A stretch of DNA of 45,740 bases, from positions 1 to 45,740 of the forward strand of contig JAPLJM010000045.1 in the NCBI GenBank assembly GCA_026388595.1, written 5' to 3'. Positions 16,501 through 23,821 of the stretch are shown piece by piece. Position numbers and translations under genes: made by a program. The stretch comes from Deltaproteobacteria bacterium. Lineage in GTDB: Bacteria > Desulfobacterota > Syntrophia > Syntrophales > Fen-1087. The notes beneath the pieces are model-generated. The model saw only the letters and a program-made list of their open reading frames with translations. It made no database searches and was not told where the DNA came from. Each line of letters begins with the position of its first letter. Position 1 is the first letter of the stretch.

Positions 16501-16758
16501 CTATTTTGCTTTTTCGAGAATCTCGCGCATCCGCCAGCGCTTATCATGGCTTAGCGGACGTGACTCAACGATAATCACTTTATCGCCAACATGACAACTA
16601 TTCTGTTCATCATGGGCTTTGTATTTCATATAGCTTCTGATATATTTGTGAAAGACCGCATGTTTCACCAACCTCTCCGCTCGGACGACAATGGTCTTAT
16701 CCATTTTATTGCTGACCACAATTCCCTTGATGGTCCTTTTGTTGCCACGATTAACCAT
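16501..16758 (-). CDS. rpsQ: 30S ribosomal protein S17
   Basis: 85 aa OB-fold protein binding 16S helix 11. KGIVVSNKMDKTIVVRAERLVKH and GDKVIIVESRPLSHDKRWRM match the family. It starts 3 bases after rpmC and closes the S10 block. Confidence 0.97.
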   Translation of the reverse strand: MVNRGNKRTIKGIVVSNKMDKTIVVRAERLVKHAVFHKYIRSYMKYKAHDEQNSCHVGDKVIIVESRPLSHDKRWRMREILEKAK

Positions 16759-16761
16759 GGA

Positions 16762-16956
16762 TTACGTGCGAACCTCCTTTTCCCTCTGAACCGTTTTTAT
16801 GCGGGCAATCTCCCTGCGAACACGGCTCAACGTGGCCGTCGAGTCCAACTGACCCGTGGTATGGCGCAGGCGCAGGCGAAACATCTCCTCTGCCATTTCT
16901 CTGCCTTTCTGGTTCAATTCGTCCACATTCAAATCTCTGATTTCCTTAATTTTCAT
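16762..16956 (-). CDS. rpmC: 50S ribosomal protein L29
   Basis: 64 aa two-helix protein at the peptide exit tunnel, near the docking site for trigger factor and SRP. LNQKGREMAEEMFRLRLRHTTGQL and RREIARIKTV are typical. Its start overlaps the rplP stop by 11 bases. Confidence 0.96.
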   Translation of the reverse strand: MKIKEIRDLNVDELNQKGREMAEEMFRLRLRHTTGQLDSTATLSRVRREIARIKTVQREKEVRT

Positions 16957-17368
16957 CAGACAACTCCCTTGTCAGAAACTTCGTGGATATGGATAGTTTG
17001 TGAGACGCCAACCGGAATGCTTCACGGGCTTCTTCCCTGGTCACACCCTCCATCTCATAAAGAACAAACCCGGGTCTCACCACTGCCACCCACTCATCCG
17101 GCGCTCCCTTTCCCTTCCCCATCCGGGTTTCTGCCGGCTTGCGGGTAATGGACTTGTGAGGGAAAACCCTGATCCATATTTTACCGCCTCTTTTGACATG
17201 GCGTGTCATGGCAATACGCGCTGCTTCGATCTGTCGGGCTGTAACCCAGCCGCATTCTGTTGCTTGCAGGCCAAACTCACCAAAGGTGATCTGGCTACCC
17301 CGGATCGCCTTCCCGCCCATACGTCCCCGTTGCAACTTTCTATATTTAACTCGCTTTGGTGATAGCAT
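16946..17368 (-). CDS. rplP: 50S ribosomal protein L16
   Basis: 140 aa. Helps position the A-site tRNA. MLSPKRVKYRKLQRGRMGGKA, the central WVTARQIEAARIAMTRHVKRGG and TRMGKGKGAPDEWVAVV are hallmarks. Between rpsC and rpmC, as in the standard S10 order. Confidence 0.97.
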   Translation of the reverse strand: MLSPKRVKYRKLQRGRMGGKAIRGSQITFGEFGLQATECGWVTARQIEAARIAMTRHVKRGGKIWIRVFPHKSITRKPAETRMGKGKGAPDEWVAVVRPGFVLYEMEGVTREEAREAFRLASHKLSISTKFLTRELSDEN

Positions 17369-17421
17369 ATTATTCGAACCCCAGTATCTACTCCAAGAAT
17401 CCCTCTAAAGGACGAAGTTTC

Positions 17422-18072
17422 CTATTTTTCCTTTTCTTTTCTTACAGGCAGGACTTCTCCATGAAATATCAACACCTTCACACCGATCAGCCCGTATGCG
17501 GTGTGGGCTTCAATGAAACCGCAGTCAATATCGGCCCTGAGGGTATGCAGAGGCACCCGCCCCTCGCGGTACCACTCGGAGCGGGCCATTTCTGCCCCAC
17601 CCAGCCTGCCCGCGCAACCGACTCTGATACCCTTCGCGCCGAACTTGAGCGCTGACGTTACACACTTTTTCATAGCCCTCCGAAAGGCAACACGCCTTTC
17701 CAATTGCAGGGCAATATTCTCTGCTACCAGTTGCGCATCAATCTCCGGCTTCCTCACTTCGAGGATATTAATGATGACGTCGCTTTTGGTGACGTTTTCT
17801 TCAAGATCCTTTTTGAGCTTATCGATTTCGGATCCTTTTTTGCCGATGATGATGCCCGGGCGTGCCGTATAGATGTTGACCTTGGCTTTATTTGCCGCTC
17901 TCTCTATATCGATGTGGGAGATACCGGCATGATATAATTTTTTCTTGAGGTATTTCCTGATTTTGATATCCTCATGCAGTAACTCTTTATAGCGCTTGTC
18001 GGCAAACCAGAGCGACTGCCATGTCTTGATGCCGCCTAGCCTTAATCCGATTGGGTTAACCTTCTGCCCCAA
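17422..18072 (-). CDS. rpsC: 30S ribosomal protein S3
   Basis: 216 aa. KH-domain protein at the mRNA entry channel; the GIIIGKKGSEIDKL KH motif lies at about residues 72-86, and the C-terminal domain carries GCAGRLGGAEMARSEWYREG. The start is TTG at 18072, seven bases after GGAGG. It lies 20 bases after rplV. Confidence 0.97.
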   Translation of the reverse strand: MGQKVNPIGLRLGGIKTWQSLWFADKRYKELLHEDIKIRKYLKKKLYHAGISHIDIERAANKAKVNIYTARPGIIIGKKGSEIDKLKKDLEENVTKSDVIINILEVRKPEIDAQLVAENIALQLERRVAFRRAMKKCVTSALKFGAKGIRVGCAGRLGGAEMARSEWYREGRVPLHTLRADIDCGFIEAHTAYGLIGVKVLIFHGEVLPVRKEKEK

Positions 18073-18092
18073 ACTGTCACCTCCTCAAATGC

Positions 18093-18425
18093 TTACTGTT
18101 CATCCAGAATAATTGTGATATGACTCATTCGCTTCTTAATCGCGGCGGCTCTTCCCTGCGCCCTGGCCCGCCACCGCTTCAATGATGGTCCCTGATCCAC
18201 AAAAATTGTTTTTACGTAAAGAATCGTATCATCGATATTCGGATTCTGCTTGGCATTGGCGACAGCGGACTTCAACACTTTCCCAATCACACCCGCCGCA
18301 TACTTCCGTGTAAACATCAGGATTCTCTCTGCCTCCTGAATCTTTTTCCCCCGGACCAAATCCGCTACGAGTCTTGCCTTCTGCGGAGACATCCTGATAT
18401 ACTTGGCAACCGCTTTTGCTTCCAT
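18093..18425 (-). CDS. rplV: 50S ribosomal protein L22
   Basis: 110 aa from the ATG at 18425 (MEAKAVAKYIRMSPQKARLV). Its beta-hairpin lines the exit tunnel; the loop region is RRWRARAQGRAAAIKKR-like. The frame stays open 63 codons further upstream, but that part overlaps rpsS and is not L22-like. Correct family length supports the chosen start. Confidence 0.96.
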   Translation of the reverse strand: MEAKAVAKYIRMSPQKARLVADLVRGKKIQEAERILMFTRKYAAGVIGKVLKSAVANAKQNPNIDDTILYVKTIFVDQGPSLKRWRARAQGRAAAIKKRMSHITIILDEQ

Positions 18426-18465
18426 ATCCCTATAAACTCCAAACCATGATCTTAATTTTAAAAGA

Positions 18466-18747
18466 TCACCTGCGTACTTTAGACTTTCGATCGCCGGCAT
18501 GACTGTAGAACGTCCTCGTAGGCGAAAATTCTCCGAGTTTATGTCCCACCATGTTTTCCGTAACGAAAACCGGAACAAATTTCTTGCCATTGTGGACGGC
18601 GAACGTCTGCCCAATTAACTCAGGAACCACTGTAGAACGCCGGGACCACGTCTTAATGACACTTTTATTTCCTGAAAGCTCTGCCTTCCTGACCTTTTCA
18701 AGAAGCTTTTCCTCAATGTATGCACCCTTCTTGACTGAACGCGCCAC
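18466..18747 (-). CDS. rpsS: 30S ribosomal protein S19
   Basis: 93 aa head protein. MARSVKKGAYIEEKLLEKV and VTENMVGHKLGEFSPTRTF are diagnostic. The start is GTG at 18747, after AGAGG. It begins one base past the rplB stop, consistent with coupled translation. Confidence 0.97.
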   Translation of the reverse strand: MARSVKKGAYIEEKLLEKVRKAELSGNKSVIKTWSRRSTVVPELIGQTFAVHNGKKFVPVFVTENMVGHKLGEFSPTRTFYSHAGDRKSKVRR

Positions 18748-18748
18748 G

Positions 18749-19570
18749 TTAACCTCTTCTTTTCACAATGTATTTATCTGTGCTCTTGTTCGTCCTTGTT
18801 TTATGACCTTTCGTCGGCACACCCCAAGGCGTACAGGGATGACGTCCACCGGAAGATTTGCCTTCTCCGCCGCCCATCGGGTGATCGACCGGATTCATGG
18901 CAACCCCGCGGACCTTGGGGCGCTTCCCATGCCATCTTGTCCTTCCGGCCTTTCCGATACTGACGTTTTCATGGTCGATATTTCCAACTTGACCAACGGT
19001 AGCCTTGCAGGCCAGCAGTACTTTTCTCACTTCCCCGGAGGGAAGTCTGACCTGCGCATATCCTTCTTCCTTGGCCATTAACTGTCCATAGGTGCCTGCG
19101 CTTCTGATCATCTGAGCACCACGCCCGATTTTAAGCTCCAGGTTATGTATCAAGGAACCCAATGGCAAGTTTTTCAGGGGCACCGTATTCCCTGGCTTGA
19201 TATCTGCGTTGTCTCCGCTGATCACAACATCCCCGACGCCGACCTTGTTTGGGGCAATAATATATCGTTTCTCGCCGTCATGATACCGGATCAAGGCGAT
19301 CCTGGATGTTCTGTTCGGGTCATATTCAATGGAGATCACGTTACCCGGCACGTCGGCCTTATCGCGACGAAAATCAATTAATCTGTATTTCTGCTTATGA
19401 CCGCCGCCGATATGCCGGCTGGTAATTCTTCCATAGTTGTTGCGTCCACCCGATTTCTTCAGCGGCCGTAAAAGACTTTTCTCCGGTTCGTTCGTGGTAA
19501 TTTCCTTGAAATCAGAGCATGTCTGAAATCGACGTCCCGGTGATGTGGGTTTATATTTTCTGATCGCCAT
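18749..19570 (-). CDS. rplB: 50S ribosomal protein L2
   Basis: 273 aa, a primary 23S rRNA-binding protein close to the peptidyl-transferase centre. The central SH3/OB region and the C-terminal MNPVDHPMGGGEGKSSGGRH loop, with its conserved His, are intact. ATG at 19570. Between rplW and rpsS. Confidence 0.98.
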   Translation of the reverse strand: MAIRKYKPTSPGRRFQTCSDFKEITTNEPEKSLLRPLKKSGGRNNYGRITSRHIGGGHKQKYRLIDFRRDKADVPGNVISIEYDPNRTSRIALIRYHDGEKRYIIAPNKVGVGDVVISGDNADIKPGNTVPLKNLPLGSLIHNLELKIGRGAQMIRSAGTYGQLMAKEEGYAQVRLPSGEVRKVLLACKATVGQVGNIDHENVSIGKAGRTRWHGKRPKVRGVAMNPVDHPMGGGEGKSSGGRHPCTPWGVPTKGHKTRTNKSTDKYIVKRRG

Positions 19571-19588
19571 TCCTACAATCCTTTTCCT

Positions 19589-19876
19589 CTATACGCCTTC
19601 ATAAACTTCGATGCGATTGCCCGGTAATAGGGTGACAATGGCCTTTTTCCAGGAGCGCTTCTGACCAACAATTTTTCCCGTCCGCTTTTTTTTGCCTGCC
19701 ACGTTCATCACATGCACGTCCATCACTTTGACTTTAAAAAGCTTCTCCACGGCATTGGCAATCTCAATCTTATTTGCTCTCGGATCCACCTCAAGAATAT
19801 ACTTGTTGGCCTCATCTTTTGCGATGGCACTCTTTTCAGTAATGAGCGCTCTCTTTATGATATGATACAATTCCAT
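19589..19876 (-). CDS. rplW: 50S ribosomal protein L23
   Basis: 95 aa. Docking site for trigger factor and SRP at the tunnel exit. IIKRALITEKS, the NKIEIANAVEKLFKVKV helix and the basic loop KKRTGKIVGQKRSWKKA are typical. The ATG overlaps the rplD stop by one base (TAATG). Confidence 0.96.
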   Translation of the reverse strand: MELYHIIKRALITEKSAIAKDEANKYILEVDPRANKIEIANAVEKLFKVKVMDVHVMNVAGKKKRTGKIVGQKRSWKKAIVTLLPGNRIEVYEGV

Positions 19877-20499
19877 TATGACGTCAACGCCCCTTCAATC
19901 ATTTTCACAGAGGGTTCCAAAAAGACCACATGATCATGATTCAACAGATCATAGACATTGATTCCCTCTGCTCTAATCAGTTTTACACCCTGGATATTCT
20001 GAGAGGATTTTTCCAGGATAGGATTTGATCGATCAAGGATAAACAAGGCTTTCTTCAATCCAAAACGGTCAAACACTGCCTTAAATTTCCGTGTCTTGAT
20101 TTCCTCCAAGGGAAAATCTCTCAATACGATGATCCGCTGATCCTGCATTTTCATGCTCAGAGCGGAAATCAGCGCCAATTTTCTGACCTTTTTCGGCACT
20201 CTGAGAGCATAGCTTCTGGGATGCGGACCGAAGACTGTTCCACCCCCCCGCCAAAGCGGGGATCGGCTGGTGCCGGCCCGGGCGCGACCTGTTCCTTTTT
20301 GACGCCACGGCTTTTTCCCGCCGCCACGGATATCGCTTCTCTCCTTTGTCGACGCTGTTCCCAACCGCCGTGAAAGCATCTGCATTCTGACTGTTTCATA
20401 AAGAGCAGCCGGGTTCACCTCAGCGCCAAATACCGCATCGCTCAGTTCGAGTTGTGACACTTTTTTATTATCGATATCGTATACATCCAAAACCGGCAT
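19876..20499 (-). CDS. rplD: 50S ribosomal protein L4
   Basis: 207 aa from the ATG at 20499, with GGGAG five bases upstream. A tunnel-constriction protein; the extended loop contains RGGGKKPWRQKGTGRARAG and SPLWRGGGTVFGP. In E. coli L4 also represses its own S10 operon at an attenuator upstream of rpsJ. Here the only attenuator-like hairpin I find nearby lies between rpsJ and rplC, so L4 could act there; that is inference. Confidence 0.97.
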   Translation of the reverse strand: MPVLDVYDIDNKKVSQLELSDAVFGAEVNPAALYETVRMQMLSRRLGTASTKERSDIRGGGKKPWRQKGTGRARAGTSRSPLWRGGGTVFGPHPRSYALRVPKKVRKLALISALSMKMQDQRIIVLRDFPLEEIKTRKFKAVFDRFGLKKALFILDRSNPILEKSSQNIQGVKLIRAEGINVYDLLNHDHVVFLEPSVKMIEGALTS

Positions 20500-20512
20500 A
20501 ATCACTCCCGCC

Positions 20513-21142
20513 CTAACTGCGAACCCGCTTCTTCGCTTTCTTAATCAGAACCATCCCCGTTTTACCGCCGGGAATGGATCCCTTGATCAGAATCAGATTC
20601 TGGTCAGACCTCACGGCCCAAACCAGCATGTTCTGTATGGTCTTGCGCACACTACCCATGTGACCGGGCATTTTCTTTCCTTTGAAGACCCTGGATGGAT
20701 CCGCACTGGCGCCGATGGATCCGGGCGCCCGATGAAACATGGAACCGTGGGTGGCCCGCCCCCCGCTGAATCCGTGCCTTTTGATGACCCCGGCGAACCC
20801 CTTCCCTTTGGAAGTTCCGACTACATCAACATAATCGCCCGCCTGAAAAAGATCAGCCATCAATTCCTGGCCAACAACGTACTCGTCAGCGGCGGTTTTA
20901 AATTCGCGCAAAAATCTAAAATTACCCTTATCGGCTTTTTTGAAGTGTCCCTGAAGGGGCTTGGAGACATTCTTCTGTTTTATCCGTCCATATCCGAGTT
21001 GAACGGCCTCGTAGCCATCCGTTGCCATCGTTTTTTTCTGAATGACAATGGAGGGCTCTGCCTCCACGACCGTTACAGGGACTGCCACGCCCTCGTCAGA
21101 AAAGATCTGGGTCATGCCCAGTTTCCTACCTATAATACCCAT
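20513..21142 (-). CDS. rplC: 50S ribosomal protein L3
   Basis: 209 aa from the ATG at 21142 (MGIIGRKLGMTQIF), matching the usual family length. The frame is open 15 codons further up, including an ATG two codons before, but the extension is not conserved-looking and runs towards a hairpin. FGGRATHGS-like (SGGRATHGSMFHR) and the Gln-bearing loop near the peptidyl-transferase centre are present. It opens the S10 block proper, 92 bases after rpsJ. Confidence 0.96.
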   Translation of the reverse strand: MGIIGRKLGMTQIFSDEGVAVPVTVVEAEPSIVIQKKTMATDGYEAVQLGYGRIKQKNVSKPLQGHFKKADKGNFRFLREFKTAADEYVVGQELMADLFQAGDYVDVVGTSKGKGFAGVIKRHGFSGGRATHGSMFHRAPGSIGASADPSRVFKGKKMPGHMGSVRKTIQNMLVWAVRSDQNLILIKGSIPGGKTGMVLIKKAKKRVRS

Positions 21143-21184
21143 TTCCATCATCTTCACACCGTCTGCAACCAGAGGGGCCGCTTT

Positions 21185-21219
21185 CAAAAAAGACAGGAGA
21201 TAAACCCTCGTTTATCTCC
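21185..21219 (-). terminator. Attenuator-like hairpin between rpsJ and rplC
   Basis: On the minus strand GGAGATAAAC, loop GAGG, GTTTATCTCC (21219-21196, perfect 10-bp arms), then TGTC and six T residues (21191-21186). It has terminator shape, with a 4-base gap before the T run. It starts 15 bases past rpsJ and ends about 43 bases before the rplC start, with no clear promoter in between, so a regulated partial terminator fits better than a full stop. Confidence 0.65.
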
Positions 21220-21233
21220 CATAATCATTTGAA

Positions 21234-21542
21234 CTATAATTTTATCTCAACATCCACACCAGCCGACAGATCCAGTTTCATCAATGCATCCACCGTTGAT
21301 TGGGTCGGCTCAATAATATCAATCAATCGCTTATGCGTTCTGATCTCAAACTGCTCCCTCGATTTCTTATCCACATGGGGTGATCGATTGACACAATATT
21401 TGTTGATTTCCGTCGGTAACGGAACAGGACCGGCAACGCGGGCGCCCGTTCGTTTGGCCGTCTCAACAATGTCCTCAACGGAGCGATCGAGCAGCTTATA
21501 GTCATACGCCTTGAGCCGAATTCTAATTTTTTGATCTTTCAT
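21234..21542 (-). CDS. rpsJ: 30S ribosomal protein S10 (NusE)
   Basis: 102 aa from the ATG at 21542 (MKDQKIRIRLKAYDYK). Head protein that also acts as NusE in antitermination, bridging NusG and the ribosome. TGARVAGPVPLPTEINKYCVNRSPHVDKKSREQFEIRTHKR is spread across the middle. The frame is open 67 codons upstream, but that part is the tuf gene in another frame. It lies 34 bases after tuf and is separated from rplC by a hairpin. Confidence 0.97.
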   Translation of the reverse strand: MKDQKIRIRLKAYDYKLLDRSVEDIVETAKRTGARVAGPVPLPTEINKYCVNRSPHVDKKSREQFEIRTHKRLIDIIEPTQSTVDALMKLDLSAGVDVEIKL

Positions 21543-21576
21543 GGTTGTTGTCGCCGTCACATCAATTTTTTTATTT

Positions 21577-22770
21577 TTATTCAATAATCTTGCTGACCAC
21601 ACCCGCGCCGACCGTCCTGCCACCTTCGCGGATAGCAAATCGGAGTTGCTCTTCCATGGCAATGGGGGTGATGAGTTGGATTTCAAGATTGACATTATCG
21701 CCAGGCATGACCATTTCAACGCCTTCCGGCAAGGTGCAAACACCGGTCACGTCTGTCGTTCTGAAATAGAACTGGGGTCGATAGCCCGCGAAAAACGGGG
21801 TATGACGACCGCCTTCCTCCTTGGTCAGGATGTAGATGGCAGCATTGAACTTGGTATGCGGGGTAATGGATCCCGGCTTTGCTAAAACCTGTCCTCTTTC
21901 GACTTCTTCACGCTTCGTACCCCTGAGCAGCACCCCAACATCGTCACCTGCGCGGCCTTCATCAAGGGTTTTACGGAACATTTCAACACCGGTACAAACC
22001 GTTTTGAACGTCGGCCGGATACCAATAATTTCAACTTCCTCTCCGGTCCTGATGATCCCCCGATCCACCCTGCCGGTGACAACCGTGCCACGACCGGAAA
22101 TGGAAAAAACATCCCCGACGGGCATCAGGAAGGGCTTATCAAGAACACGAACGGGCTCCGGAATATAGTCATCCACGGCATCCATCAGTTTATAGATGGA
22201 CTGTACGTCCGGGTCATTGTCATCATCGTTTTCAAGCGCCTTCAACGCCGACCCCCGAATGATCGGGATATCATCCCCCGGGAATTCATAGGCCGTCAGC
22301 AGCTCTCTTAATTCGAGCTCTACAAGGTCTAGGAGTTCCGGATCATCAACAAGGTCAACCTTATTCATATAAACAACGATGTAGGGCACCTGAACCTGCC
22401 TGGCAAGGAGGATATGCTCCCGTGTCTGGGGCATGGGACCGTCGGAGGCTGCAACCACCAATATGGTTCCATCCATGTGCGCTGCACCGGAAATCATGTT
22501 TTTGATATAGTCCGCGTGGCCCGGGCAGTCGACATGGGCATAATGCCTCTTGGCTGTCTGATACTCCACATGGCAAATATTGATGGTCACGCCTCTTTCT
22601 TTTTCTTCCGGGGCATTATCAATCGAGTCAAAGGGCCTGAATTCTGCCCATCCCTTTTTGGCCAAGTGCTTCGTGATCGCGGCCGTCAATGTGGTTTTCC
22701 CATGATCCACATGCCCAATGGTCCCGATATTGAGATGCGGCTTCGTCCTCTCAAATTTTTTCTTAGCCAT
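21577..22770 (-). CDS. tuf: Elongation factor Tu
   Basis: 397 aa GTPase that brings aminoacyl-tRNA to the ribosome. P-loop GHVDHGKT (19-26), switch I RGVTIN (58-63), DCPGH (80-84) with the catalytic His84, and NKVD (135-138) are intact. Domains II and III follow (from GDVFSISGRGTVVTGRV onward). GGAGG precedes the ATG. In most relatives fusA lies between rpsG and tuf; here only 129 bases separate them. It is the only tuf in the window: the second usual tuf site, between tRNA-Thr and secE, holds rpmG instead. Confidence 0.98.
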   Translation of the reverse strand: MAKKKFERTKPHLNIGTIGHVDHGKTTLTAAITKHLAKKGWAEFRPFDSIDNAPEEKERGVTINICHVEYQTAKRHYAHVDCPGHADYIKNMISGAAHMDGTILVVAASDGPMPQTREHILLARQVQVPYIVVYMNKVDLVDDPELLDLVELELRELLTAYEFPGDDIPIIRGSALKALENDDDNDPDVQSIYKLMDAVDDYIPEPVRVLDKPFLMPVGDVFSISGRGTVVTGRVDRGIIRTGEEVEIIGIRPTFKTVCTGVEMFRKTLDEGRAGDDVGVLLRGTKREEVERGQVLAKPGSITPHTKFNAAIYILTKEEGGRHTPFFAGYRPQFYFRTTDVTGVCTLPEGVEMVMPGDNVNLEIQLITPIAMEEQLRFAIREGGRTVGAGVVSKIIE

Positions 22771-22899
22771 TTCTTCCTACCTCCTTAAACTTTGAATGGT
22801 TCATCTTTTTGTCTTTTGCCCTTTGCTCTTTAAAATTGCCTTCTCTATCATGCTTTGGCTTCTCATGATCGTGGACAGCCTGATTCCCCGGCGAAACCT

Positions 22900-23370
22900 C
22901 TAAAATCGATAGTGTGCAAAAGCCTTGTTCGCCTCTGCCATCTTATGGACGCTTTCCCTTTTCTTAATGGCACCACCCCTGTTATTTGCGGCATCGAGGA
23001 TTTCACCAGCCAGCTTCTCCCGCATTGTTTTTTCGGTCCGCTCCTTTGCGTGCAGAATCAGCCAGCGAATTCCCAAAGCCAGCCTTCGTGAAGGTACGAC
23101 TTCCGTGGGAACCTGATAAGTTGAGCCGCCGACCCGCCGGGATTTAACTTCAATGACGGGCTTGACGTTGTTGACCGCCTTTTCAAAGACGTCAACGGGT
23201 GATTCTTTGGTTTTTTTCCCAATAATATCGAAAGAACCATAAAGTATCGACTCAGCAACGCTTTTTTTACCACGCTTCAATAAGCTGTTGATAAACTTGG
23301 CCACCAGCTTGTTGTTATACTTGGGATCCGGTAATACTTCCCGTTTGGCAATTTCCCTTCTTCTCGGCAT
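22900..23370 (-). CDS. rpsG: 30S ribosomal protein S7
   Basis: 156 aa, nucleator of 30S head assembly. MPRRREIAKREVLPDPKYN, SRRVGGSTYQVPTEV and the KKRESVHKMAEANKAFAHYRF ending are typical. ATG with GGAGAAGG upstream. It lies 14 bases after rpsL; fusA, expected next, is absent. Confidence 0.97.
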   Translation of the reverse strand: MPRRREIAKREVLPDPKYNNKLVAKFINSLLKRGKKSVAESILYGSFDIIGKKTKESPVDVFEKAVNNVKPVIEVKSRRVGGSTYQVPTEVVPSRRLALGIRWLILHAKERTEKTMREKLAGEILDAANNRGGAIKKRESVHKMAEANKAFAHYRF

Positions 23371-23384
23371 GCGACCTTCTCCAA

Positions 23385-23756
23385 TTAACTCGGCTTCTTC
23401 GCCCCATATTTCGATCGACCCTGTTTCCTGTCCTGAACACCAACGGCATCCAAGGTTCCCCTGACGATATGATACCGCACGCCGGGAAGATCCTTGACCC
23501 TTCCACCCCGGACCAGAACCACCGAATGCTCCTGCAGATTGTGCCCCATCCCGGGAATATAAGATGTTACTTCATAACCGCTGGTCAGGCGGACCCTGGC
23601 CACCTTCCTCAATGCAGAGTTCGGCTTTTTTGGTGTCGTCGTATAGACTCTGACGCAAACCCCCCGCCGCTGCGGTGAGCTGGACAAGGCCGGTGTGGCG
23701 GCTTTTTTCTGGATCTTGGCCCGACCCTTACGAACCAACTGATTTATCGTCGGCAT
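23385..23756 (-). CDS. rpsL: 30S ribosomal protein S12
   Basis: 123 aa decoding-centre protein. KKPNSALRKVARVRL and GGRVKDLPGVRYH contain the lysines where streptomycin-resistance changes arise; both are wild type. The Asp of KDLPG is the residue modified by RimO in many bacteria. ATG with GGGAGGAAG upstream. It follows rpoC by 65 bases, joining the beta and str operons. Confidence 0.97.
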   Translation of the reverse strand: MPTINQLVRKGRAKIQKKAATPALSSSPQRRGVCVRVYTTTPKKPNSALRKVARVRLTSGYEVTSYIPGMGHNLQEHSVVLVRGGRVKDLPGVRYHIVRGTLDAVGVQDRKQGRSKYGAKKPS

Positions 23757-23821
23757 TCTTCCTCCCGAAATGTTCCCCGTAGATACATGTTACTATGTTG
23801 TAGCAAAAGACAGGTTACCTA

